From: Thioalkalivibrio sp.
Lineage (GTDB): Bacteria; Pseudomonadota; Gammaproteobacteria; Ectothiorhodospirales; Ectothiorhodospiraceae
Direction of reading: 5' to 3'
Length of the DNA: 9,649 nucleotides
NCBI GenBank assembly: GCA_007120155.1
Contig: SKOF01000138.1
Location: 1-9,649, forward strand
Positions 1-7,345 of this stretch are shown here, in pieces; within the stretch, counting starts at the first letter, position 1, and each line of letters begins with the position of its first letter. The translations under genes and the position numbers were made by a program. The notes under the pieces were generated by a model. That model was not told where the DNA came from and did not search any database. It was given only the letters and a program-made list of their open reading frames with translations.

Positions 1-360
1 CGCCACGGCTACCTGGCGGGCGGCGCTGGCCTGTTCCTGATCGGCATACTCAACGGCTCGCTCACTTCCGGCACGGGGTTGTTCGCCACGTTCTGGCTGG
101 TACGCTGGTTCGGCCTGGATTACAAGCGGGCGGTGGCCTACACCCTCGTGCTGGTGGGGGTCTTCTGGAACGGCACGGGCGCCTTGGTCCTGGGCATGCT
201 GGGCGAGATCCGCTGGAGCTGGCTGCCCGCCCTGCTGGCGGGTTCCCTGATCGGCGGGTATCTGGGCGCCGGTCTGGCCATCCGCCACGGCAACCGCTGG
301 ATCAAACGCATCTACGAGGCGGTCACGCTGCTGGTCGGGCTGAGCCTGATCCTGAGATGA
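1..360 (+). CDS. TauE/SafE (TSUP) family membrane exporter, C-terminal 119 residues
   Basis: The gene is cut by the left edge. The frame is open from base 1 and closes at the TGA at 358-360. The visible part is almost wholly hydrophobic, with about four membrane-spanning stretches separated by short polar turns (for example GLDYKRA, GEIRWSW, RHGNRWIKR). The glycine-rich pattern GILNGSLTSGTGLFATFW, followed by a basic 'RA' turn and a final helix ending GLSLILR, is typical of the second half of TSUP (TauE/SafE/YfcA) proteins. These are inner-membrane carriers for sulfite, sulfoacetate or other organic anions. The substrate cannot be read from this fragment. An in-frame ATG at 79 is internal to the conserved core and is not the likely start. 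The next gene begins 28 bp downstream on the same strand, so the two may share a transcript. Confidence 0.8.
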   Translation, partial: RHGYLAGGAGLFLIGILNGSLTSGTGLFATFWLVRWFGLDYKRAVAYTLVLVGVFWNGTGALVLGMLGEIRWSWLPALLAGSLIGGYLGAGLAIRHGNRWIKRIYEAVTLLVGLSLILR

Positions 361-377
361 CCGCCCCCGGCCACATC

Positions 378-383
378 GAGGAG
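378..383 (+). promoter_or_regulatory. Ribosome binding site of the VanZ-like gene
   Basis: GAGGAG lies five bases before the ATG at 389. This is a good Shine-Dalgarno match at a normal distance and supports that start. Confidence 0.7.
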
Positions 384-388
384 ACCGC

Positions 389-754
389 ATGAGCGACCCC
401 GTCACCCGCAAGCGCTGGGCCCGGATACGGATCATCGCCTTCTGGTGGTTCGCGGCGGCGATCATTGCCGGCAGCGTGATGCCTGCCGCCCAGATCCCGG
501 AGACCGGACTCTCGGACAAGCTGGGCCACGTGGCGGCCTACGGCATCCTCGCGCTGCTCGGCCTGTACGCGTACCAGCGGCACGCACCGCTGGTACTGGC
601 CGGCGCGTTCGGCCTGGGCGCGGCGCTGGAGATGGTGCAGTCCTTCATTCCCACGCGCAGCTTCGAATGGCTGGACATCGCGGCCAACGGCGCAGGGGTG
701 CTACTGGGGTTCCTGGTGGTGGCTGTGGTGAACAGAAAGGTCGTTGGCTCGTAG
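389..754 (+). CDS. VanZ-like family membrane protein
   Basis: A 121-residue protein with about four predicted transmembrane helices (around residues 13-31, 47-62, 67-83 and 98-114). It carries the VanZ-like signature: DKLGH at 43-47 in the sequence SDKLGHVAAYGILA, then ExxQ (E81, Q84), then TRSFEWLDIAANGAG at 89-103 with the conserved R, E/W, D and N. The family is named after VanZ, which gives low-level teicoplanin resistance in enterococci. Most proteobacterial members are uncharacterised and no resistance role should be read into this one. Its length is normal for stand-alone members. It is followed by a 22-bp gap and converges on pyrE. No clear terminator hairpin lies in that gap. Confidence 0.85.
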   Translation: MSDPVTRKRWARIRIIAFWWFAAAIIAGSVMPAAQIPETGLSDKLGHVAAYGILALLGLYAYQRHAPLVLAGAFGLGAALEMVQSFIPTRSFEWLDIAANGAGVLLGFLVVAVVNRKVVGS

Positions 755-776
755 ACGGCCTCCGGGACGCAGCCCC

Positions 777-1418
777 CTATATCCCGTACTGTGCCCGATA
801 GGCCTCCACCGCCTGGAGATGCCTCTCAAGGCCGCCGTGTTCGCGCATGAACGCGATGAGGTCATCGAGAGCGGCGATATTGACCACGCTCAGGCCGAAC
901 TCCGCCTCCACTTCCTGGATGGCCGAGCGTTCGCCCCGGCCCCGCTCCTGACGATTGAGCGCGATGGCCACGCCCACGGGCTGCGCGCCGGCAGCGCGGA
1001 TGATGTCCACGGATTCGCGGATGGCGGTCCCGGCGGTGATCACGTCATCGACGATGAGCACACGGCCCGCCAGCGCCGCGCCCACCAGGTTGCCGCCTTC
1101 GCCGTGATCCTTGGCTTCCTTGCGGTTGAAGCACCAGGGCAGATCCCGGCCATGATGCTCGGCCAGAGCGATGGCGGTGGCTGCCGCCAGCGGGATCCCC
1201 TTGTAGGCCGGGCCGAAGAGCATATCGAATGCCAGCCCCGAGTCGCTGATGGCCCGGGCGTAGAAGGTGCCCAGGCGGGCCAGGTCGGAGCCCGTGCTGA
1301 ACAGGCCCGCATTGAAGAAGTACGGACTGACGCGGCCGGACTTCAGGGTGAATTCCCCGAAGCGCAGCACGCCTCGCTCCAGACAGAAGGCAAGAAACTC
1401 GGACCGGTAGGTTTTCAT
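777..1418 (-). CDS. pyrE: Orotate phosphoribosyltransferase
   Basis: Catalyses orotate + PRPP to OMP + PPi, the fifth step of cytosolic de novo pyrimidine synthesis. The start at 1418 gives 213 residues, the same length as E. coli PyrE, and begins MKTYRSEFLAF as in that family. An in-frame extension to 1625 would add 69 low-complexity residues with no family counterpart and is rejected. Landmarks are FTLKSGRVSPYFFNAG at 23-38 with the substrate-loop Lys26, the mobile catalytic loop FNRKEAKDHGEGG at 97-109 (K100, K103, H105), and the PRPP-binding motif VLIVDDVITAGTA at 120-132. All expected residues are present. The gene is divergent from the exonuclease III gene, an arrangement resembling crc-pyrE in Pseudomonas. 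Only a weak ribosome binding site is visible before the ATG. Confidence 0.97.
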   Translation of the reverse strand: MKTYRSEFLAFCLERGVLRFGEFTLKSGRVSPYFFNAGLFSTGSDLARLGTFYARAISDSGLAFDMLFGPAYKGIPLAAATAIALAEHHGRDLPWCFNRKEAKDHGEGGNLVGAALAGRVLIVDDVITAGTAIRESVDIIRAAGAQPVGVAIALNRQERGRGERSAIQEVEAEFGLSVVNIAALDDLIAFMREHGGLERHLQAVEAYRAQYGI

Positions 1419-1627
1419 GGGGGGCAAAGATACAAGATCCTCGATGCCAGGGGAACGGGACGACACCGCCGGCCGGACGCAAGCGGCCACCTCACCGAAA
1501 GCGCTCATCGTTCCGGGCGATCGCACCGGCGAACCACAGAACCTGTTGAGAAACGCACCCGGGCGTCCTGCCCGCATCCACATGCCGCCCTTTCCACTTC
1601 CGGGCCATGCCGGTAACCTTCGCACCC
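1419..1627. other. Divergent intergenic region between pyrE and the exonuclease III gene
   Basis: These 209 bp must hold the promoters of both pyrE (leftward) and the exonuclease gene (rightward). No confident sigma-70 pair is visible on either strand. A short inverted repeat, CGGGC at 1560-1564 and GCCCG at 1570-1574 with a 5-base loop, is the only clear symmetry. At five base pairs in GC-rich DNA it may be chance. No coding potential resembling a known family is seen here. Confidence 0.5.
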
Positions 1628-2413
1628 ATGCGCATCATCACCCTCAACGCCAACGGCATCCGTTCCGCCGCCCGCAAGGGCTTCTTCGACTGGCTCAAGC
1701 AACAGCAGGCCGACGTGGTCTGCCTCCAGGAGACCAAGGCCCAGGAGCACCAGCTCGGCGACGAGACCTTCTGGCCCCAAGGCCATTTCACCTACTACTA
1801 CGATGCCGCAAAAAAGGGTTACAGCGGGGTGGCCCTGTTCAGCCGCGTGGAACCCGACCGGATCATCACCGGACTCGGCTCCGAGGAGTTCGACCAGGAG
1901 GCGCGTTACATCGAGGCACAGTTCGGGAAACTTTCGGTGATCTCCCTGTACCTGCCCTCCGGTTCCTCCGGCGAGGAACGCCAGGCCGCCAAGTACCGCT
2001 TCATGGACCTGTTCATGAATCACCTCAGGGCGCTGCGGCGCAAGCGCCGCCAGTTCGTCATCTGCGGAGACTGGAACATCGCCCACAAGCCCATCGACCT
2101 GAAGAACTGGAAGAGCAACCAGAAGAACTCCGGATTCCTGCCCGAGGAACGGGCCTGGCTGGACACGCTGTTCGACCAGGTGGGCTGGGTGGATGCGTTT
2201 CGCGTGGTCGATACCCGGCCGGAACAATACACCTGGTGGTCCAACCGGGGACAGGCCCGGGCGAAGAACGTGGGATGGCGTCTGGATTACCAGATCGTCT
2301 CGCCGGGCCTGCGCGACAGGATCCGCTCGGCGAGCATCTATACCGGGGAGCGATTCTCCGATCACGCACCGCTGATCATGGACTACGATGTGCCCTTCCC
2401 GCCGGAACGCTGA
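1628..2413 (+). CDS. Exodeoxyribonuclease III / AP endonuclease, Crc-like subfamily with intact active site
   Basis: A 261-residue member of the exonuclease-endonuclease-phosphatase fold. Such enzymes cut DNA 5' of abasic sites and degrade 3' ends in base-excision repair. All key residues of the E. coli XthA active site can be placed: N7 (LNANG), E35 (LQET), Y108 (SLYLPSG), D148 and N150 (GDWN), D220 (WRLDY), and D245-H246 (SDHAP). The segment with KNW, GFLPEERAWLD, WW and GWRLDYQ, together with the total length (Crc is about 259 residues), resembles Pseudomonas Crc. From memory, Crc has GSLY for GDWN and SQH for SDH and is a catalytically dead regulator. This protein should therefore be an active nuclease. 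The start at 1628 matches the family N-terminus (MRIITLNANG). An ATG 21 bases upstream at 1607 is also in frame but unsupported. It is divergent from pyrE. xthA or exoA would be reasonable symbols. Confidence 0.92.
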   Translation: MRIITLNANGIRSAARKGFFDWLKQQQADVVCLQETKAQEHQLGDETFWPQGHFTYYYDAAKKGYSGVALFSRVEPDRIITGLGSEEFDQEARYIEAQFGKLSVISLYLPSGSSGEERQAAKYRFMDLFMNHLRALRRKRRQFVICGDWNIAHKPIDLKNWKSNQKNSGFLPEERAWLDTLFDQVGWVDAFRVVDTRPEQYTWWSNRGQARAKNVGWRLDYQIVSPGLRDRIRSASIYTGERFSDHAPLIMDYDVPFPPER

Positions 2414-2470
2414 GCGGGTTCGCCGCCGCGACACGGGGGCGACCCCTTCCAAGGATCACGACACCCAACC

Positions 2471-3826
<1,356 letters not shown>

Positions 3827-4061
3827 CCCGTTGGCGGAAGCGGCGCGGCCCCCGGCGGTGAGGCGGCCACGCATCGGGGCTTCCCCAAGGCGCTGCCATG
3901 CGTATATGCCATACTCAATCCGTGCGCCCCGGCGCGCCGTGCCGGCGGTCGAATGGCTGGTCGGGGCGGGCTCGCGCGCGTGTCCCGTACTGGGGGAACG
4001 GCCCGTTGCTTCGACCGGCAACGCGCCCCACCCGCACACGGCCATTGGGAGGTTCATCGAC
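3827..4061. other. 235-bp gap between ampG and the porin gene
   Basis: No gene is supported here. The porin reading frame stays open leftward to 3831, but the extra 77 residues look like random GC-rich translation and would bury the signal peptide. A locally AT-rich patch around 3902-3919 (TATATG, then CATACT) could be part of a porin promoter, though no convincing -35 element stands at the right distance. A 4-bp hairpin, GGGGCTTCCCC near 3877-3887, is too short to call as a terminator. The leader of about 140 bases downstream of the AT-rich patch would suit a regulated porin mRNA, but this is inference. Confidence 0.4.
4047..4052 (+). promoter_or_regulatory. Ribosome binding site that sets the porin start
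   Basis: GGGAGG lies nine bases before the ATG at 4062. It selects that start over longer in-frame alternatives and places the signal peptide at the N-terminus. Confidence 0.7.
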
Positions 4062-5072
4062 ATGCCGATCCGACGCGCGGCGGGTGCCGCCCCCTGGGTT
4101 CTGGCACTCGCCGTGCCCCAGCCCGTCCCCGCCCAGGACATCAACTTCAGCTTTTACGCCTCGGCGCGGATCCAGGCCGAAGCGGTGCGCCCCGACAACC
4201 GTTCCGCACTGGGCGCCTACGAGGGATTCCGGGACGCCTACTCGCGCATCGGTTTCAACGCCGATTATCCGCTGCCCAACGGCATGGCGCTGTTCGGTCA
4301 GCTCGAACTCCCGCTGGATCTGGCAAACCAGGCCGTACAGGACCCGTGGGATCAGGACGAGAGCGTGCGCATCGCGCGCATCGGCATTGGTGGTGATTTC
4401 GGCCGCTTCAGCGTAGGGCAGATGTGGATGCCCTTCTACAATGCCATCGCCTACCCGGTCGACAGGTTCAGCAGTTACTACAGCGGCTTTGCCACCTACA
4501 CCAGTTTTCGCCTTTCCGACACCATTGCCTTCGAAAGCCCGACGTTCAACGGACTGTCCTTCTCGGGCGCATGGAGCCGGCGTGACGGCGCACCCAGGGC
4601 GAGCGGCGCACTTGACGATCGGCTGCAACTGACCGCCAGTTACCGTGCGGGTGCCACCATATTCTCCGTGGGCGTGGATGATCTCGGCGGCGAGGCGGAC
4701 TGGCAGATTTTCGGCGCGTCCCTGATGCACAGCATCGGCCCCCTGGACCTGGGCGCCAAGGTCGAAAGGCACAACAGCCGTATCAGCGACGCCTTCGGCG
4801 CCGACGGAGACACCGCCGTCAATGTCTATGCCGGCTATACCGCGGGCAGGAACACCTTCAAGCTGATGCTGGCGAACGTGGAGCGCTTCGGCGAGGACAT
4901 CATCCACCTGGGCATGGATCACTGGGTGAACTACCGGCTGATGCTGTTTGCCGAGTACTACTACGAAGAGGAAACCGCCGCCATCACCGCCCGACGCGCC
5001 GGGCGCGAAACCTTCATCGACGAGGCCGGCGGCGGGCAGGTATTTCTCACAGGTATGCACTTCAGCTTCTGA
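4062..5072 (+). CDS. Gram-negative general porin, outer-membrane beta-barrel
   Basis: A 336-residue precursor. Residues 1-24 form a signal peptide: basic MPIRR, then a small-residue/hydrophobic core, with probable cleavage at VPA-QD. The mature protein begins with a strand, INFSFYASARIQ. It continues with alternating amphipathic strands and polar loops such as YSRIGFNADYPLPNGMALFG, FGRFSVGQMWMPFY and LFAEYYYEEET. It ends in HFSF, the terminal aromatic Phe recognised by the BAM insertion machinery. This is the Porin_4/OmpC-like superfamily of trimeric 16-strand barrels, which let small hydrophilic solutes diffuse across the outer membrane. Acidic residues are common throughout (for example VDDLGGEADW and DEAGGG), which may mean cation preference, but selectivity cannot be assigned. 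It has its own ribosome binding site and probably its own promoter, and it converges with the SnoaL-like gene. Confidence 0.88.
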   Translation: MPIRRAAGAAPWVLALAVPQPVPAQDINFSFYASARIQAEAVRPDNRSALGAYEGFRDAYSRIGFNADYPLPNGMALFGQLELPLDLANQAVQDPWDQDESVRIARIGIGGDFGRFSVGQMWMPFYNAIAYPVDRFSSYYSGFATYTSFRLSDTIAFESPTFNGLSFSGAWSRRDGAPRASGALDDRLQLTASYRAGATIFSVGVDDLGGEADWQIFGASLMHSIGPLDLGAKVERHNSRISDAFGADGDTAVNVYAGYTAGRNTFKLMLANVERFGEDIIHLGMDHWVNYRLMLFAEYYYEEETAAITARRAGRETFIDEAGGGQVFLTGMHFSF

Positions 5073-5076
5073 GTAA

Positions 5077-5107
5077 TGCGCGGGCCTTGTCGTGGCGGCA
5101 ACGCGCA
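5077..5107. repeat. Inverted repeat between two convergent genes, possible weak terminator stem
   Basis: TGCGCG at 5077-5082 and CGCGCA at 5102-5107 form a perfect 6-bp inverted repeat around a 19-base loop, just after the porin stop codon. No T-run follows on either strand. It could be a weak bidirectional stem-loop for the convergent porin and SnoaL-like genes, or chance in GC-rich DNA. Confidence 0.3.
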
Positions 5108-5140
5108 CCCACGCCTTGCCCCTTGCCACTTGACGCGCCT

Positions 5141-5557
5141 TCAGTGAACGCCCCCCGGCGCCGGCGGTTCGATGCCGGGCGGGTTGGGATCCGGCGCGGC
5201 GTGATGCAGGATCATGCGCCAGCCAAACTCACCGCGGCGATAGGCGTTGGTGGCCAGCGCGACGCCGCGCAGGGCGCCGTCCACGTAGAGATTCTCCCGC
5301 AGCACATGCACGGCCAGATCGCCGCTGACGCGCACCTGCCGGTGGGTGATGCGAAAGCGCAGCATGGGCCCGTCGGCGAGGATGGAAGCCCAGCTGTCCA
5401 TCACGGCGGCCACGCCATCCAGGCGCTCACCGCCCGGATGGACGCAGCACACGCCCCGTTCATCGGCCCACACTTCGCGCATGGCGTTCATGTCCGCCCG
5501 CTCGAAGGCATCGTAGAAGGCGGCTTCCGCCTGCTCGGAGGATTCGAAAAGTCGCAT
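5141..5557 (-). CDS. NTF2/SnoaL-like fold protein (DUF4440-type)
   Basis: A 138-residue soluble protein with the compact cone-shaped NTF2-like pattern. N-terminal helices (SEQAEAAFYDAFERADMNAM, residues 7-26) are followed by a VWADERGVCCVHPGGERLDG segment at 29-48, a helix (VAAVMDSWASIL), and then alternating beta-strands (FRITHRQVRV, LAVHVLRENLYV, ALATNAYRR) ending in WRMILHHAAP at 113-122. The 'HPGGERLDG...SW' and 'WRMILHHA' features are common in stand-alone proteobacterial members annotated as nuclear transport factor 2 or SnoaL-like. Family members include isomerases, hydrolases and binding proteins, and no specific substrate can be assigned. The proline/glycine-rich tail after residue 122 looks disordered. 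The gene is divergent from the ketohexokinase-like gene, with 74 bp between starts. Confidence 0.8.
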   Translation of the reverse strand: MRLFESSEQAEAAFYDAFERADMNAMREVWADERGVCCVHPGGERLDGVAAVMDSWASILADGPMLRFRITHRQVRVSGDLAVHVLRENLYVDGALRGVALATNAYRRGEFGWRMILHHAAPDPNPPGIEPPAPGGVH

Positions 5558-5631
5558 GCCCGGGACCTGAAGTATCCGGTGGATCGTGATAGGTTAGGCG
5601 CGCACTCCCGCGGCCACAAGCGCACTCCGCC
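5558..5631. promoter_or_regulatory. Divergent promoter region with a 9-bp direct repeat
   Basis: These 74 bp separate the starts of the SnoaL-like gene (leftward) and the kinase cassette (rightward) and must hold promoters for one or both. The nonamer GCGCACTCC occurs at 5600-5608 and again at 5620-5628, a 20-base period or about two helical turns, ending three bases before the kinase ATG. No good Shine-Dalgarno sequence precedes that ATG. The repeat could be an operator or could be coincidence. The -10/-35 elements are not clear. Confidence 0.35.
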
Positions 5632-6504
5632 ATGTCCCATATCCTCGTCATCGGCAATGCCACCCTGGACATCGTCAACACCGTGGACCACTACCCGGTG
5701 GAAGACGAGGAACTGCGGGCCACCGGGCAGCAGGTGACGCCGGGCGGCAACGCCGCCAACAGCGCGCGCGTGCTGGTGCAGCTCGGGCACCGGGTCGACC
5801 TCGCCGCCGTGCTGGCCCTGGAGCCGGACGGGGAACGCCTGTCGGGCATGCTCAGGGAAAGGGGCGTCGGCGTGGACTGCTGCGCCCGGCACGAGGGCCG
5901 CACGCCCTGCTCCTATGTCACCCTGAGCGCACGGACCGGCTCGCGCACCATCGTGCATTTTCGGGACCTGCCTGAGATGGATGCCGCGCAACTGCGCACG
6001 GTGCCCGTGGAACACATGGACTGGGTGCACCTGGAGGCCCGGAACGGACGGACCACCGGTGCGTTGCTTCACGCGCTGCGCCCCAGGCTGGTGGACCAGC
6101 CGGTGTCCCTGGAAGTGGAGAAGGAGCGCCCCGACGTGGACACGCTGTTCGCCCTGGCCGATGTGGTGCTCTTCTCCAGGCCGTTTGCCCGGGGGCGGGG
6201 CTTCGACAGCGCCAGGGGCTTTCTGGAACACACCGGCGCGAACTGTCCGGGGCGGATCCTGGTCTGTACCTGGGGAGAGGCCGGCGCCTGGGCTGTTGAT
6301 CACGACGGCGGGATGCATCATGCGCCTGCCGCGGCACCGCCCCGGGTGGTGGACACCCTGGGGGCCGGGGACACCTTCAATGCCGGACTCATTCACGGCC
6401 TCGCCGGAGGCCGCAACCTACCGGAGGCCCTGGACCTTGCCGTTCGCCTCGCCGGGCGAAAGGTGGGTCAGTCGGGGCTGGACGGACTGAAGGACGGGAT
6501 ATGA
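5632..6504 (+). CDS. PfkB-family sugar kinase resembling ketohexokinase
   Basis: A 290-residue ribokinase-fold enzyme, expected to phosphorylate a sugar with ATP. Sugar-binding landmarks are D13 (NATLDIVNTVD), GGN at 38-40 with N43 (GGNAANSARVL), and R105 (GSRTIVHF). The C-terminal anion-hole and catalytic motif DTLGAGDTFNA lies at 241-251, with D247 the likely catalytic base. Beyond the general family, several stretches parallel human ketohexokinase as I recall it: WVHLEARN at 131-138 (IHIEGRN), SLEVEK at 159-164 (SVEVEK), ADVVLFS at 176-182 (GDVVFVS), LVCTWGEAGA at 210-219 (LVCAWAEEGA), and PPRVVDTLGAGDTFNA at 236-251 (identical). The length is also close to KHK (about 298). Fructose to fructose 1-phosphate is therefore the leading guess, though a related ketose or modified sugar is possible. 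It is the first gene of a four-gene cassette and overlaps the next by ATGA. Confidence 0.85.
   Translation: MSHILVIGNATLDIVNTVDHYPVEDEELRATGQQVTPGGNAANSARVLVQLGHRVDLAAVLALEPDGERLSGMLRERGVGVDCCARHEGRTPCSYVTLSARTGSRTIVHFRDLPEMDAAQLRTVPVEHMDWVHLEARNGRTTGALLHALRPRLVDQPVSLEVEKERPDVDTLFALADVVLFSRPFARGRGFDSARGFLEHTGANCPGRILVCTWGEAGAWAVDHDGGMHHAPAAAPPRVVDTLGAGDTFNAGLIHGLAGGRNLPEALDLAVRLAGRKVGQSGLDGLKDGI
6489..6494 (+). promoter_or_regulatory. Ribosome binding site of the Rieske gene
   Basis: GAAGGA lies six bases before the ATG at 6501, inside the end of the kinase gene. It supports re-initiation at the ATGA overlap. Confidence 0.6.
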
Positions 6505-6827
6505 CCGAACTCTGCCGACTCGAACAGCTGGACACCACGGGTTCCCTGGGCCTGACCGTGGACCTGGGCCGGGGCCCGGAGGAGATCTTCGTGGTGCGCC
6601 GCCATGACGTGGTGCGGGCCTACCGCAACAGCTGTCCGCACACCGGCGGTCCGCTGGAATGGCAGGATGACGCGTTCCTGGACGACGAAGGCGAGCACAT
6701 CGTCTGCGCCACCCACGGGGCCCTGTTTCGCATCGATGACGGGTACTGCCTCGCCGGGCCGTGCAGGCGCCAGTCCCTGAGCGCCGTGCCCGTCCGGGTG
6801 GAAGGCGAAAAGGTGGTGCTGGCATGA
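6501..6827 (+). CDS. Single-domain Rieske [2Fe-2S] protein
   Basis: A 108-residue soluble protein made of one Rieske domain. The two cluster-binding boxes are CPHTGGPLEW at 45-54 (C45, H47) and CATHGALF at 69-76 (C69, H72), giving the Cys-His plus Cys-His ligands of a [2Fe-2S] cluster. After them comes the GYCLAGPCRRQSLSAVPV segment (81-98) usual in ferredoxin-like Rieske proteins. There is no signal peptide, membrane anchor or oxygenase domain, so a cytosolic electron carrier or small redox subunit is likely. Its partner reductase or oxygenase is not in the window, and the closest redox gene, the dioxygenase at 8072-8869, is on the other strand and does not normally need a ferredoxin. It overlaps both neighbours by 4 bases (6501-6504 and 6824-6827). 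Confidence 0.93.
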   Translation: MTELCRLEQLDTTGSLGLTVDLGRGPEEIFVVRRHDVVRAYRNSCPHTGGPLEWQDDAFLDDEGEHIVCATHGALFRIDDGYCLAGPCRRQSLSAVPVRVEGEKVVLA

Positions 6828-7345
6828 ACCGGCTCAGGTACCTGGCCTATGGCTCCAACCTGCATCCCGAACGCCTGCGCAGGCGCGTGCCCACGGCCGA
6901 ACTGGAAGGGCGGGTGTGTCTCACCGGCTGGCGTCTCACGTTCCACAAGCGCGGTTATGACGGTTCCGGCAAGGGCCACCTGGTGGCCACGGAGCGGTCC
7001 GCGGACCGTGTATGGTGTGCCGTCTTCACCTTTCCCGCCCGGGATCGCGGGCCCCTGGACGAGGCCGAACGCGGCTACGGCGTCACCACCCTGACGCTGC
7101 CGGACGGCAGCCGCGCCTTCACCTACCTGGCCCTGCCTGAACGGCTGGACACCCGGGCGGTTCCCTATGACTGGTACCGCGATCTCATCGCCACCGGCGC
7201 CCGGTACCTGGGCGCCCCCGGGGATTACATCGCCGCCATCGCGGACCACCCGGCCATCGCGGACCCGGATCCGGGCCGGGGGGCACACCACCGCCGCCTG
7301 ATCGCGGACCTGGCGGATCTGCCCGCCTGGAAACCGGGCCCGTGA
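6824..7345 (+). CDS. Gamma-glutamylcyclotransferase-like (AIG2/GGCT fold) protein
   Basis: A 173-residue protein opening with YLAYGSNL at 6-13, the glycine-rich loop that binds the gamma-glutamyl substrate in the GGCT fold. The segment LDEAERGYGV at 78-87 matches the catalytic region, with E82 the likely acid/base (equivalent to Glu98 of human GGCT). WCAVFTF at 64-70 and FTYLAL near 96-101 fit the barrel strands. Family members release 5-oxoproline from gamma-glutamyl amino acids or peptides, and others act on gamma-glutamyl intermediates of antibiotics (BtrG). The substrate here is unknown. The start at 6824 lies in an ATGA overlap with the Rieske gene. A longer in-frame start at 6761 would run through the Rieske gene and is rejected. 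The stop overlaps the next gene's GTG start. Confidence 0.87.
   Translation: MNRLRYLAYGSNLHPERLRRRVPTAELEGRVCLTGWRLTFHKRGYDGSGKGHLVATERSADRVWCAVFTFPARDRGPLDEAERGYGVTTLTLPDGSRAFTYLALPERLDTRAVPYDWYRDLIATGARYLGAPGDYIAAIADHPAIADPDPGRGAHHRRLIADLADLPAWKPGP

Noticed and set aside
389..754. Glycopeptide resistance function for the VanZ-like gene
   Set aside because: Only family-level similarity is visible. No van cluster is present, and Gram-negatives are not normally exposed to such selection through this gene.
1546..1574. TTGAGA as a -35 element for the exonuclease gene
   Set aside because: The hexamer at 1546-1551 is a good -35 match, but the sequence 17 bases downstream is GC-rich with no -10-like element.
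1419..1625. 69-residue N-terminal extension of PyrE
   Set aside because: The 213-residue form starting at 1418 matches the family length and N-terminus. The extension is random-looking and would occupy the divergent promoter region.
3831..4061. 77-residue N-terminal extension of the porin
   Set aside because: A ribosome binding site at 4047-4052 and a signal peptide beginning at the ATG at 4062 define the start.
3915..5129. Minus-strand open frame of 404 codons opposite the porin
   Set aside because: It mirrors the porin codon pattern and has no family features. The porin has a signal peptide, a ribosome binding site and a C-terminal Phe.
5488..6396. Minus-strand open frame of 302 codons opposite the ketohexokinase-like gene
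   Set aside because: Compositionally a shadow frame. It overlaps the real kinase gene, the divergent promoter region and the start of the SnoaL-like gene.
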